This document shows, piece after piece, positions 25,365 through 37,795 of a DNA stretch of 64,000 nucleotides (positions are counted from its first letter, which is position 1; each line of letters starts with the position of its first letter). A program made the translations under genes and the position numbers. Under the pieces are notes generated by a model. The model saw only the letters and a program-made list of their open reading frames with translations, was not told the DNA's origin and ran no database searches. Source of the DNA: Mactra quadrangularis (taxonomy: Eukaryota; Mollusca; Bivalvia; Venerida; Mactridae); contig CM046311.1 of the NCBI GenBank assembly GCA_025267735.1, forward strand, positions 33,394,895-33,458,894, given 5' to 3'.

Positions 25365-26339
25365 GCACGCTAATTATTGTATTCTAAAACAAATATGCTT
25401 GAGACGGTATAAGACACTAGCGCATATTGCTCGGAGTTTTTACTCTAAGGAGTATACTCGGCTAAACGGCGGTTCAAGCATTTTTGGAAATGCTTATACT
25501 TATAATTCAACACGTTTTAAAGCAGCAATTGAATGTAATGTGTTCACTGAGCTGCGAGGGGAGCGTAAAGTATTACCTAGTACAAGGGCTTTGCCCAAGT
25601 ATGCGATATATATCGAGTACTGGTATTGTAGGTTCTATAGATATATCGAATCGATCGTTTCCATATCAAACAAAATATCGATCAATGACAGTTATGCTTT
25701 TGTATAATTCAAAATCCTGGCCTGCAAATCGGTTGATATCTGTTACTCACGGTTCCTGCCAAAACTATTTGTCAGGATCTTTTAACTTTTTCTTTATTTA
25801 TCACTTTCCGACGTGCATTTAATCCTGCCTGTAACACTCGAGAGAGGGGTTGGCAGTATAAAGAGATAAAATATTTTGTATAGCAAATCAACATCCTACT
25901 GCTTCTGGACAGTTCGGTATGGGCTAATCTGTGGATGAACTATCTAATATTATGGCACACCTTTACGCAAACGTCTTAAACCGGTTACGTCATGTTTTGT
26001 TCTTGGGAAGTGTCTGTTGCGGTTACAAGGCCTCTTTTATGTACTTTGATTTTCAATTTGCCCGGAGACCAACGATCGCCCCTTACTATACAGATCACTT
26101 TTGGGAACCAATAGTCACACGGATAGGTAAGGACAGATACGCAATGAAAGGAGCACTTGACTGAACAGAAGCGATAAGTCATGTAAATAGCTTCAGTTCT
26201 GAAAGACTATGTTTTCCCTTTTTCCGATCTTTTAAGTGTCATGCAAATATGAATTACTGGAAATAAATCCAACTGAAACCAAACATCCTGTCGGCATAAA
26301 GATGGTGTCTAGATTCAGACCATTCTCGTACACCAAGGT

Positions 26340-26390
26340 TATCAAGATTCTCGATCTAGATAACTAGTATCGAGAATCTTACTAGGCTCT
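26340..26390. repeat. Short inverted repeat
   Basis: 'aagattctcgatctag' and 'gtatcgagaatctta' form a hairpin with a short loop. Probably the remnant of a small MITE. Confidence 0.4.
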
Positions 26391-26892
26391 GGGGACGAGA
26401 ATGTTACATATGAACAGGAAAACGTTTTATAACAAGTTACATTTTTATTACTGAAAACCTTAACATGACAATTTAATATAATGCTTTTTTTAATTACCTT
26501 TAGATTATACCTAATAATTATTTTTTTGTTTGCCGTGACAATCACTTTGCTGCATTTCGCAGCAATGTTTTACTTGTTTTACATACAGATGCAGTAGAAT
26601 AAATGTGCATGAATGATAGCTTCTAAGCGGCAGTTATTGAATTGTTTTAAGAATGACCCTTTTGACTTGCGCTAGTTGTGTGAAAAAAATCAGTAGTGAG
26701 TTCGCCTGTCCGGTTTACCTGTTGTATTTATAGGTCGATTGTATAAAGTGTTTTGAAACGGAACAGTGCTGGCCTACCTATTAAACTAATGTCACTGAAC
26801 TGTTCTTTGTGAACGAATGTTTTGTTGGTGTCGGAAATTGAATTCCACTTTTCAAACACGAACAAATTCAGTGCCTTCAGCGCTTTGATTCT

Positions 26893-27190
26893 TGTTGAGT
26901 TTGACGCCGTACCAGCACACTTTGTAGGTCATATAACGGCAATCATTCAACCTACTCCTTTCGCCTGGAAAGGCTGAATCTCTGGATTTAGCTGTTAACC
27001 AACTACTAAGCGCATACTTTCTTCTGTAATTGAAAACTGCACTACATGATTAAAAATCATTGGTAGGAGGAAGAATGGCCGTAGAAATAATTCCATGACC
27101 AAGCTCCATGAAACTATGCCCCGCCCGGGAATCGAACCCACGACCCATCGATTAGTAGACTTACGTGCTACTACTGAGCTAGCCGGGCGG
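26893..27190 (-). mobile_element. tRNA-derived SINE, near full length
   Basis: Reverse orientation. The head reads CTACTGAGCTAGCCGGGCGG at the right edge and 'gggaatcgaacccacgac' is the complement of box B. The tail lies to the left. Confidence 0.8.
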
Positions 27191-27289
27191 ATCTGGTTTC
27201 GGTAAAGAATAATACGAAAGCCCAATAGTGACATATGAAAATATAAAACACACAAAAAATGCTACTATTTCGTTATCTAGATAGTTATC

Positions 27290-27625
27290 TAGTCATTACA
27301 AGTAATATACCGTTATCGCGAGTTATTTACATAGTTATTACGAATTTTATACCGTTATTGCGAGTTAGTTATATTGTTATTGCAAATTTTTACCGTTATC
27401 GCGAATTAGTCAAATCGGTATTACGAATTTTATACCGTTATTGCGAGTAAGTTTTATTGTTATTGCGAATTTTTACCGTTATCGCGAATAAGTCAAATAG
27501 TTATTACGAATTTTATACCGTCTTTTCGTGTTAGTTTTATCGTTATTACGAATTTTATACCGTTATCACGAATTAGCCAAATCGTTATTACGAATTTTAT
27601 TAGTAATATCATTATTACGAGTAAA
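27290..27625 (+). repeat. Minisatellite, ~42-bp degenerate unit
   Basis: The string 'taccgttat(t/c)gcga' recurs about every 42 bases, alternating with 'gttattacgaatttta'. About eight units, none coding. Confidence 0.75.
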
Positions 27626-27720
27626 CGTCTAATTCTTTTCGACATAGCATCATTATTTTTTCCTTTTTGTAGAAATCACGTGCACAAACAGATATTAAAC
27701 GATATTTAAGCCAGTTAGGG

Positions 27721-29098
27721 CCCCGTTACACCAAACTAGTTCCCAGAACGTTCGACCCCGTCCTAAAAATATCGCGAAACTGGTTGTGAACGAGCTAGGA
27801 CGTGCCGTTTAAGTCGGAAAATGTCAGCTATACGATCATAGTTCGTTCAGAACCAGTTCCCAATACGTGCACTTCGTTTTTATCCCGTCTGTAGTCCGTT
27901 TGTATCGGGATCAGATCGAGTAAAATTGCTTGTTCTCGTCACGAGACACCGTCTCCAAACCGTTCGTAGTCAGTTTTAATCCGTTCATAACTAGTTCCTA
28001 TAAGCTCGTTTACTATTGACCATCCCGTTTAAGACAGTTCAACTCATTCTAAGTACGTTCCCATCTCGTTCTTAGAGCGTTCTGAACGTAATGACGTCAC
28101 GTTCTGATCCGATCGCTATGAATATCCAGGACGTTTCTACCCGTTGGCATTCTCGTTCCGCGGTACAAGCTGTGAGGACACAATTTGACAAGTATCGCTG
28201 TGACCATCATGCCTCCAAAAAAGAGAAGAGCCTGACAGGCGGCGCGTGTTAAGACAATCGCGTCCAAAAATCACCTGCTTAGATGAAGCTTTTGAAGACC
28301 AGCCTCAAGTTAAGCATCGGGATTCTGAGCCTCCTGAGCCAGTCAATGAAAATGAGGGTGTTGTATCTCCTGCTTCTTCTAATGACACAGGCAGCCATGT
28401 TTCGAGAGAAGATTTGAGGCAGAGTCAGAAGCCAGAAAAAAAGAAGAAAGCTAAGACCTACACCCATCTCTTGGTGAGAAATGGTCTGTATTTATACCAA
28501 ACATTGCCAGATCGTACTGTAGACGTTATTGTGGTGTACGAACTGCACACGAACGCAATAAACTTACTAAAAACGAGTAGAACGTACCAAAAACCTACTG
28601 CGAACTTTAAGAACTGTGTGTAAACGTGTTGCAAACTGGTTCAGAACTTTATAATTTGTTTTTATACATTTAGACGGGATAACAACGCACTACGGACGTA
28701 ATCAAGTCGAGTTAAGTCTGTGTGCAAACGGAATGAACCGAGTTACAAACGGAACTGGTCGGTGTGTAAACGTACAGCAAATTGAGGCCCGATCGAACTA
28801 CGACAAGTCACGTCCCGAGTACGATGCTAGTACGGCAATTTCGTTCGCAGTACGTTTATTCCGTTGCCAGTACGTTGTTACTCAGTCTATTTGCAGAACG
28901 GGGTGGCCGCAGAAAATTTTTGAGTCGACTGAAAGTTCTGAAACCTCATTCTCGTTCAACCCCGTCCGAGCTGGTCCATCACGTTCGTACACAGACCGTA
29001 AAAAGTTGCTTCTACGTCCAGTCCGTTTTCACACAGTTGGAACTCGTTCGGTCCAATTTTTTCAGAACGTAGTGAGAACGAGTTTGGTGTAACGGGGG
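27721..29098. mobile_element. ~1.38-kb TIR element carrying a gene-like fragment
   Basis: Ends CCCCGTTACACCAAACTAGT and its near-complement (GAGTTTGGTGTAACGGGG) bound the element. Much of the interior consists of degenerate 'cgttc/gaacg' text running in both directions, while 28205-28475 has ordinary, codon-like composition. No full transposase is seen. Superfamily uncertain (Harbinger-like termini possible). Confidence 0.6.
28209..28470 (+). pseudogene. Exon-like fragment of a nuclear-type protein inside the TIR element
   Basis: An ATG at 28209 opens MPPKKRRA and stops. One base out of phase, an open frame continues (VLRQSRPKITCLDEAF ... SQKPEKKKKAKTYTHLL) up to a donor-like GTGAGA near 28473. 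The charged, Ser/Pro-rich, lysine-ending sequence resembles a nuclear protein. Past the donor the text reverts to the element's own repeats. It is either a captured host exon or the remnant of the element's own second protein. The frame break makes it a pseudogene. Confidence 0.45.
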
Positions 29099-29371
29099 TA
29101 TTAATCTAGGAAGACACGGTCTGGAATTCTGAAAGCACGTTTTGTTCGCCTGATACATTTTCTGACTCAAAAAAGCAACTGGTCACACATGTAAATGCAA
29201 TTTTTGGTGTCAACCCTCACATGTTTATCTGCAATTTTTTATCGCACTTAATCGTGTCACAATAGATCAAAGGTGGTCACATGTCAAAAACAAACAAGTT
29301 GCAACACAGTCAGTAATAATTTTTGGGTGCGTTTTACATTTGGTCTGATTTCATTAGTCTGTAAGATTGCA

Positions 29372-29581
29372 TTATATTTTAATATCGGGTATGTTCTCCC
29401 TGCTACGCTGCAGTGCAAACATTCTTAGGCGATATAGAACAGTCTGCGAGCTGATGCCATATTCCCAAGCAGTTGAAGCGGTAATTTTAAAGCGACATCG
29501 AAGGTGCGTCAACGTAATGACGCGATAAGATCTAGAAGCATCCATAACCATAGGGTAGTAACGCACGCTTATGACGAACAA
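29372..29581 (-). pseudogene. Tc1-like transposase fragment
   Basis: The minus-strand frame includes SYRVITLTHLRCRFKITAST, then GISSQTVLYRLRMFALQRSR. This matches the helix-turn-helix region of Tc1 transposases (…LR-x-RF-x-TA…S-x-QTV-x-NRLR…). The DDE catalytic domain is absent. A truncated relic. Confidence 0.6.
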
Positions 29582-30004
29582 GGCAAAAATGCGACTTTTT
29601 TAGAACTTCCTTTACCTAATGACGGATTAGTTATTTGACAAACCGATGATGTTTAGTACCATAGGAATCAGTGAAACAAATGCTTTCTGATGCTGTGATT
29701 TTTATTCACATTTGAGGACATTCATTCTTTAAATATATGAAAAATGGGGGGATGTGAAAAAACGACGTTTAACTTTGTAACACAAATTACCGCGATCGTC
29801 CAATAAAAAGTATGCACCAATCTAGTATTCATCTAAATTTTGCGCTAAAACGCTTAACAAGGTGCCATAAATGTCGTCACGACTGGTACCGACCGGAAAC
29901 AACGATTGGACAAAAGATCATAAAATAGGATGAAAATAAATTATTTGAAACCTTGCGTAACAATTCATAAAAAAACGTCGCGAAATGTCAAACTCAAAAT
30001 TGTA

Positions 30005-30700
30005 ATAGTCCGGTATATAAACTACAAAAATCAATTGAACCGTGCATAGAAGGATGTAAAAATGTTTTTGCATTTTCTTGAAGCTAACACTTTGTAGTTT
30101 ACGAAACTGGATGATGTCGTTTCGGCCTTCTTGGGCAACTCCCAAAATTCAAAATGGCAAACAAAATGGCGGATGAAAGCTAATTAATGTATAATAAATC
30201 CATCTTCACCACAGTCTGATTTTTAATAGCTGAAATGAGTCTAACATTATCTGCAATTTCATTTTTTTGCAATTTTGATACCCCTCGTTTATTATCCAAT
30301 CCAATCCAAGATGGCGGACAAAATGGCGGATAAAAACTACACTTATCGGGTATATCAACCAAAATGAGCAGAATCGTACATAGAGGCATTTCAAAAAAGT
30401 TTTAGTGCATTTTTGTAGGAATTACTTTTTAGTTTAGTTCCTAAAACTGGTTGATGTCACACTGGCATCATTTGGCAATTTCCAAAATCCAAGATTGCGG
30501 CTATAATGGCGTAAATAACTAGCTGTCGGGTATAGATCAACCACAATGAGCTAAGTCATAGACTGATGTATACCAAATAATTTCAATGCATTTTATTTCG
30601 TAGTTAATCCTTTTTTGTTTATGTAACCGCTTGATGCCATATTGGTATTCTTGAATAACTTCAAGAATTCAAGATGGTGGTCAAAATGAATGATTAGAAT
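30005..30700 (-). repeat. ~180-bp tandem repeat rich in ATGGCGG motifs
   Basis: Three degenerate copies (about 30005-30180, 30340-30510 and 30520-30690) share 'gggtatatcaaccaaaatgagc', 'tgcattttt(g)tag', 'aaactggttgatgtc' and 'aaatggcgga', in approximate form. A related inverted block lies at about 33250-33665. Confidence 0.6.
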
Positions 30701-30899
30701 TTGAAAATTAATTTCAATTGACATTAAAAGACATAACTCCTAACTAATGGGTATACAGCATTATGTTTAGGTTTTTATATCTCTTGGTCTTGCGAATATT
30801 AAATCGTTTATACTTGTTATCTTGTCAGTTGACTCTGGAAGCAAATTGTTTTTAAGATGGCAATTTAGAGACACTATTTTAATAATATTTAATTTATTG

Positions 30900-32620
30900 A
30901 ACAACATATGTTGTGATATCCTTAGAATAGCGACCACTTTCCCAATATGTTTACATCTTCAACAATAATCAATATGTATTTAAAGGGGGTTATAAAAAAG
31001 AAAAAAACTAATGATATTGTAAGTATTGTGTGCATGTTCTATTATCTTTCAAGAGTATATTCATGCCAAAGCAATTGATAGAAATTCTGTTGACATTGTA
31101 ACTTTTTTTGATAGTAAATAAGAGAAATTGCAATAGGATCATTTCAAGTCCGATCTAAACATCATATATTATCACCACTGAATCACGAATGTTCTTTATT
31201 TCATTGTAAATGACTCTGACCATTGATAAAAATGAAGAAATAACAAAAGCACATTTCCATCAAAAGTTTGTAGTAGAATTTGGTTTTATTTACAAGGATA
31301 GAGAGAAATTACGCGGCGTAGATGTCAATTCTTATTATAAGCGTATACACTGCTATTCGAACCCAGTGTCGAGCTAATGATTTAGAAAATAGTGTTACCC
31401 TGTGCAAGATGGTGGTTTTAAGGGATTCATTAATTACAAAACATGACCAAGTAGAAAATTTAAAAATGTATTGTTTCACTTAAGACTAAATATCTTGAAA
31501 GAACACATAACAGATCTGATGCATCAGTGCCAAAAGTTAAAACATGTCTGATTACTAAACACATTTGGAGTATATTCACTATCAACTGCAAAGACTCCCC
31601 TAAAGAAGGATGGTGCGCTGAGACAACTTGTCGATCTCGTATGTAGTATTTAAATATGTTCCACTCCAAACATTATAGACGATGAATTGCAAGATATGGT
31701 AATTCTTCATTTTTTCAGTAACATTACATCTATATTTGATCGCATAAACCTAAAGACTCGGTACGAGAAGCACAGACAACAAAAGTGTACAACATATGAT
31801 CACTTTTCCTGCAATTTGCTGAGTACCAAAAATATCTGACGACATTGGTGTGCTGATACTCTTTTGAGATATCTATCTTGTAGGAGTGACACTATAACAA
31901 TGGGGTCAACTGACATTCGGCCAAAATGTAATGTTACAAGTCAGTCAGTTTTTGACAATGTAAAGAATGTACACTATTAGCATGGGTGTAAAATATGCTA
32001 TTAAAGCTAGTTCACCTATTCTATATCAAAAGTGAAGACATTTATGATATCTTTTCGCCATAAGCTAGTACCCGCTTGGATAATTTCTAAAGATAATAAT
32101 CCTTAATATGTTTAGTTTACCATTTCATATGCTTAGAGTGTTGAGTTCAAAATACTCTGTCAACAATAATTTGTGTCGTCACTTGAACATGTTGTTACAT
32201 GTATCAACATACAAAACGACCAGAGAAACTGAGCTATCGTCATGTAATATTATTAGACAGAAGCAAACTTAAACATTTAAGCACATATTCTAATTGAGTC
32301 AAGTTTAGTCAAGTCAGACTGTATCATTGTTTGTGTAATGATATTGATATAGATCAGTCAATTTGTTTCTTCCTCATTTTTAGCACATGCCTATTTTGCT
32401 ATTGACATGTTTCAGTTTATTTTCACAGCACCGAAATATTTCAACTAAAAGGATTATAAGCTTTTCAAATATCCACACATTGCAATGTTAAACAAAATGA
32501 TAGCACTTCATAATAATCCTAAATTAAGTTGTCTACTGTAAACTGTATATTAACCCAATTTTATTTTCCAGTTTTTCTTAATTTCAATGGCTTACATTTG
32601 GAAATTAAATTAGTTTGTCC
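30900..32620. other. Intergenic, no feature recognised
   Basis: AT-rich sequence with no splice-consistent exon, transposon end or obvious repeat on either strand. Confidence 0.4.
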
Positions 32621-32624
32621 ACCA

Positions 32625-32708
32625 CAATTCGAGGGTTGCCAGCAAGACTGTAATAAGTACATTGCGTTGAAGAGCGAGTATCCTGCGGGCAACCCTCGAA
32701 TTATTTAT
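32625..32708. repeat. ~80-bp foldback sequence
   Basis: 'aattcgagggttgcc' and 'ggcaaccctcgaatt' face each other across about 50 bases. It is likely a small MITE remnant; the plus-strand ORF across it is not coding. Confidence 0.6.
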
Positions 32709-33249
32709 CAAATTTTCATTTCATATATACCTCGGCTTTAGGGAGATTCAGGCATTTTGATTGCTTCCGAATCTCATAGTGACCGAGTTTTCTCATGAAG
32801 GCCGTGTTTTTTTCTGCCACAAAAAATGCCGCCATTTTGAATGTTGGTACAATCTGAGCATTTTTTTTATTGGGACCCTATCTAGTACAATGGTGAATTT
32901 AGTGTTTTCATAACGGCCTGTATTTGGCTGAAGACAGTCATTATAGCCCGAGGCCACAGGCGAATGCTAATATGACTATTTTCAGCCAAATAACTAGGCT
33001 ATTATGAAAACACATCATTTTTTTCAATACATTATTGCTAAAAAATTGAACTGGTTGAATTTGCTTCGTAATCGTAATCTTTGACTCCACCTTGAATCTT
33101 GAGTAGCTAATAGATGATCAGGTGGGATTAACTAGTTTTACAAACTTGAGAGTTTATAAAGATTCAAAAAATCATATAACAAACATTGAAACTTAAACCC
33201 AAATGTGTTTGTTTCCGTCCATGTATGTACTCGTATATTATATACTGAA

Positions 33250-33665
33250 CTATTAGATCATATCGGCCATTTAGCCGCCATTTTGGATTTATAATTGTTA
33301 ATAACAAATTAAAACTTAGTGAAATCAATCAGTTTTTTTAATAACATTAACTATTCTATAAGTAAATAAATTTCGACACCACTCAGTTTCTTTCTGCCAG
33401 TTTGTTCTTTAGATACTGGGCTAATAGCATTTGACCGCCATTTTGACCGCCATTTTGACCGCCATTTTGAATTTAATAGTTTGTATAAGAATAACAAAAT
33501 TTAACCAACTCGATCTGTAAATGTTGAAATCACTTTTGTCCTTCATTTTAAGATCATAATGTGTAAAAATACATTTTGCATGTATAATTTAGCCTCTAGC
33601 CGCCATCTTGGTCGCCATCTTGGATTCTGGGAGTTGCGCAAGGATGACTAAGTGGCATCAATCGG
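33250..33665 (+). repeat. CCGCCATTTTG-rich repeat, inverted relative to 30.0-30.7 kb
   Basis: 'gaccgccattttg' is repeated three times in tandem at about 33432-33467, with further copies at 33280 and 33600-33625. It ends in 'ggattctgggagttgcgcaa', the complement of text near 30135. An inverted relative of the tandem array at 30 kb. Confidence 0.6.
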
Positions 33666-34139
33666 ATTTGGAATCAGTAAGACCATGTCTACCAATAAAT
33701 TGATTAACATTTTCTACATCATTTCGTGCAAGGTCATCCTTGGTGTTGGCCGGACTATAAGCAATATTTTCTCGTTTTCCTTCATTTAATTTTAATAAAA
33801 ATGTTTTTACGAAATATAATTTTATTCTTATGTCTAGAATTAAAATATTATCACTTAATATTCATATCCCAAAAAGTAACTCGGATTTAAGCGTGTTGAG
33901 GTATTTTTTCAAAATGTGTCTTAAAACGTTCAAGCAAAAAATCTTCAAAGTTAAAACGTGAATTCTGAAAAAATGGCAATAAATTTCGAAATTTTGAAAC
34001 AATTTTAGACATATCGTTTTAGTTAATAAGACAATTTCAAAACATCTATTAAAGGTGTACGTTTTGAATTTTGTGTACGTGTATGCGTGTTGAGGAAAAT
34101 TTTGGATAACATAAAATCACGCCACGCGTTTAATATAAT

Positions 34140-34357
34140 CACCGAGTTCAGTTACCTTGAACGTGCCAAAAGTTCCGGAACGTAAGTGTCGAAACAACAC
34201 AACCGATGGACAACTCAACCCGAAACAATTCAATTCCCTACTAACAGATTGAGTTGTCCCAACTTTGAGTTGAGTTATGCACGTGTTGAGTTGTCTTCGG
34301 GTTGAGTTCTCCCGTACATGTAACGTTAGCTAACAGTTGTTACTGAACACGGGGCAT
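34140..34357 (-). mobile_element. ~210-bp MITE, CGTGTTCAGT family, copy 2
   Basis: The reverse complement of copy 1: shares 'gttagctaacgttac', 'cgggagaactcaacccgaag' and 'aaagttgggacaactcaatc' when read on the minus strand. The two copies form an inverted pair about 8.8 kb apart. Confidence 0.65.
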
Positions 34358-35589
34358 GTGTGTATATCACAGACAAACAAAATTTTGATGCTATACAATA
34401 ATGTTAAAATGAAAGTTGGAGAAATAAACGAAAATGTGCAGCATCGCAAAAGAAACAGTACGATGATAATAAAAAGTACGATAGGCGAAAAGGTCCAATG
34501 CTCTGTAAATGCACCTTGAAGGGAAGAAAAATGAAATTTTGAAGAAATGCCGACATGTAAAATACATGAGAAAATACAGAATGTGATGTTGTAAATGTGC
34601 TGCATAATTCATGTACTGATTAAATTCATTATGATATAAAGTCATTAAAAATTCGATATGATGAATGATTGTTAATGTATAGAAAGTAAAATGTATGTGC
34701 CGAATTCGTCAAAATACTTAAGTGACTGTTTCTTTGTGTATTATAATTTTTATTATGAACTTGATTTTTTTTATTTTATAAATAATACCTCAACAATACG
34801 CAAACTAAACGTGATGATTTAAAGAACGAATGAATTCCATTAAAGATCCGTTAAAGATCTTAACGTTGATAAAAACGCAACCATAGAAATATTATTTTAC
34901 AAATTGTGACGTTACGTTATGTCCGTCATTATCGCGCATAACGTCATGATGTCTTGACCGAGGACGGTCGGAAATACTGCCAGTTTTGGTGGAAACAATT
35001 CTGCAGACTAAGAACAGTTTTCAATTCATCATGCACGTGACGTCATTGACCTTATGTTCTGAAGACAAAAGATTCAGACTTCTAATTCCCTGTTTTTCGG
35101 AAAGAAGAGGCATGTTCATGCAGCTAGTTATTTGAAACAAAATGTGATTCATTGTTTGCTATATGTATAGAGTGTGTACACCCTAAATCTAAATCACGTA
35201 ATCGTAGAGGCTAAAAATGAGGGTTTTTCCAACTGTGAAAGCTGCCCATCATGTGATTTTTGTCATTTTCACTGGACTTGTCAGACAGGTTATGACCTAA
35301 CAATTGTGAAAAAATGAATACACACGGTTAACTAAATAAAATTTATGACATAAAACGTAAGTTTCCAGTGTCTTTTTTGAGTCAGTATAGATACCAATCA
35401 AAAGTTCTAACGCATCACATGATAAAAATTTACTTTAATGAATAACGAATTACAAAAAAAGAACAAGAAATATAGAGCAAATCATAATGTATGGGTTTTA
35501 TCACATGGTTTAAGTGACAAACTAAACGACATCGTTACATTGAATGTAATGTGAGTCAATTGGTAAGGTAGTGTTCAAAGTAAAAAATT

Positions 35590-36115
35590 ATCAAAGTCAA
35601 TATCATGTTTGGCCACCTTTTGCAGTCAGAACCGCAGCACATCTTCTACGTATAGAATGGATCAGATTGGAAACGGTTTGCATAGAAAAGATATTCCACT
35701 CCTAAATGAGGGCTGCCTCAAACTCTTGTTGTCCTTTAGGTGTATAAGACGATTTAAGACACGCCTAGTAGGTTCGTCCCAGAGGTGCTCGATGGGCGAC
35801 AAATCTTGAGATACTGAAGATGACTCTCGCCCACTGATTTCGAGTCAAATTCTGATGGTTTTGGCACCATTGCTGTCTCACAAGCTTGTGTCTGGGCGTC
35901 AGTACTTGGCCATCATACTGTCGTCGTGCTTTGATACCATTACTGTGCAGACAACTCCGTACTGTCTGGCCTGAATTGGGACGCTGGTGTGTACCGATTG
36001 TTAAGAATGTGGTTCTTTCTGCGGCCCTTGTCCGGTCTTGCGGGTGCTGAATGCGGATGTGAATGTCTAGAACAGCGTTTGTAACGCGCTTTCTGGGTGC
36101 CCTTCGATGGTCCCG
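35590..36115 (-). pseudogene. Tc1-like transposase, internally deleted
   Basis: The minus-strand frame reads RRAPRKRVTNAVLDIHIRIQ, then HQRPNSGQTVRSCLHSNGIK, then QNLTRNQWARVIFS. It then jumps to SQDLSPIEHLWDE and, after a frame change, MQTVSNLIHSIRRRCAAVL. These are the start, DNA-binding and C-terminal parts of a Tc1 transposase. The stretch between the FSDES motif and the SPDL-PIE motif, holding the catalytic aspartates, is deleted, leaving only the glutamate region. Confidence 0.8.
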
Positions 36116-36599
36116 GACACATCCTGAAATGTAACGTAAATTATAAAATAACGTAACGTAAATTACAAATAACGTTATGACAAATGTTTACAGCCACTAA
36201 ACGAAGCCAAAATCTTTATCATCTATTTAAAAACAAGTAAAACCATAAAAAAGACAACAGAATATAACTGCCTTTGGATTATGATATCCCTCTCTAGCGG
36301 GTTCCCTTTTAGGGGTCAAGTTATTTAAAATATCAATTTCTTATAAAAGTAGGGTACTTTTATAACATGCAAATTAGATTACGGAGATATCCTCTCAGCC
36401 AATCAAGTTGCTTAAAAGGTGTTTGATAAAACTTACACAAATTTGTTAAGTGTTGGATATGTCATATCGTTTTTCCAGTGATTTACTCGAGAAATCAGTG
36501 CGTGCAAATTTTGAGTACGCAAACATCTAAACAGATGCTAAAAAGAAACGCCTAATTTCTACTAGGTACATAAGTTTCGTGATTAAGAATAAATAAGGA

Positions 36600-37025
36600 A
36601 ACATTAATGTTGTCACCCAGTAAGAAGTCCTTGGTGACATGCACACCGTGAGGTAATATCAGGTATGTCGTTACTATGCTGATATACACTGTCATAACGT
36701 TGCCCGAATATAGAGACACTCACAGAGCATAAAAGCTAGTATATGAGATGTGTCCACGAGATTACCTCAGCCAACAACAAGTTGTGGCCTAAACTCGTTT
36801 TGAAACATTGATAAATCTGAGGACGTTACATAAGCCAAAACGCGAATCCTCACTGAGCTCTTCATTATTTCAACACCACGGCCGCGATGATACGAGCAGA
36901 GAGATAAACGTTGATGACGGTGGCATATCTTAAGAACTCTTTACGCCAAACAAGAAGATTTCCGTTGTTTGTCGACTTATTTGACATACTCAATTATCTT
37001 TCATCACTCATGACGTAGATACTGG
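36600..37025 (-). pseudogene. Tc1-like transposase middle fragment, eroded
   Basis: On the minus strand YVMSDER and, after a frame change, NNGNLLVWRKEFLRYATVIN resemble the FSDES…DGR-x-VWRR-GERYA section of Tc1 transposases. Several stops and frameshifts follow. It belongs to a different copy from the neighbour at 35.6-36.1 kb, because the order on the strand is wrong for one element. Confidence 0.45.
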
Positions 37026-37613
37026 CATGAAAATCTGTCTCGCGAATGTCGTTGGCGTAAATATAAATTATCTAGTTGTCTTACCGACATTACACTCATT
37101 CTACCTGAATGTGGCCTATCAGCAAACGTTTTTGTATAACGTAAGACTTAATGGGTTCTTTTCTTTTTCCCCTCAGTATATGTTCATGTATAAAACTATT
37201 TACATGATTTCGTGAGTTTTAATAGGCTTTAGCACGAAATTCACCATACAAAACGTGTATTTATCAAAGCAGAAAATTTGTTGACTTGAGATTTCAAGTT
37301 GTGGTTATTTTTAGCCACGACGGGATGTTCCGATCTAGTTCGTTGAGTTCCGAGATTTTCCGTACAGTCATTACGTTGGGTTTTATCGCTAATTTCAAAA
37401 TAATATTAGTATAAATTCTGGAGCAAATACTTGTGTTTTTTTGTATCTCATATGCGTTTTATATATTCATTGAATGTTTGCATAAGTTTTAAGCAAAAGC
37501 ATGACACCTGACAATTATCAGCTTTCTATTTAGTAAAGGGGCTTTAAAACATATAATGATAGGATATTGAAGCGAAACATTGACTTACCAGTTTTTTTAT
37601 ACTTCCCCCTTAG

Positions 37614-37795
37614 CCTTGCAACAAAACTTAGATGATGAAGTAAACGTCGGACTACATCGCGTTGAAAAGCCGGCCTGGAGCAAACCGATGGCGCGTCCTC
37701 TGTTTTCGGTGCTTATTTGTACCATTAAAAAACTAATATTCCACACCATTAAACATAATGTGCATTGCCTATCTCCCCGGTATGAAATTATATAG
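37614..37795 (+). CDS. Exon-like segment, unrecognised
   Basis: A good pyrimidine tract and acceptor (ACTTCCCCCTTAG, AG at 37612-37613) precede a frame reading QQNLDDEVNVGLHRVEKPAW, then SKPMARPLFSV, open until a TAG at 37793. The composition looks protein-like for its first 35 residues. No partner exon or homologue is recognised. Confidence 0.25.

Noticed and set aside
25282..25707. 141-codon open frame on the plus strand
   Set aside because: It begins inside a MITE, shows no recognisable domain or splice context, and its composition is that of random AT-rich translation.
25931..26164. 77-codon plus-strand frame
   Set aside because: Isolated, no recognisable motif and no splice partner.
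28733..29092. 119- and 96-codon overlapping frames
   Set aside because: Both lie within the degenerate 'cgttc/gtacg' text of the TIR element, which is naturally poor in stops.
35940..36122. 60-codon minus-strand frame starting with ATG
   Set aside because: Out of phase with the Tc1 transposase homology in the same DNA; the transposase frame lacks its own start here.
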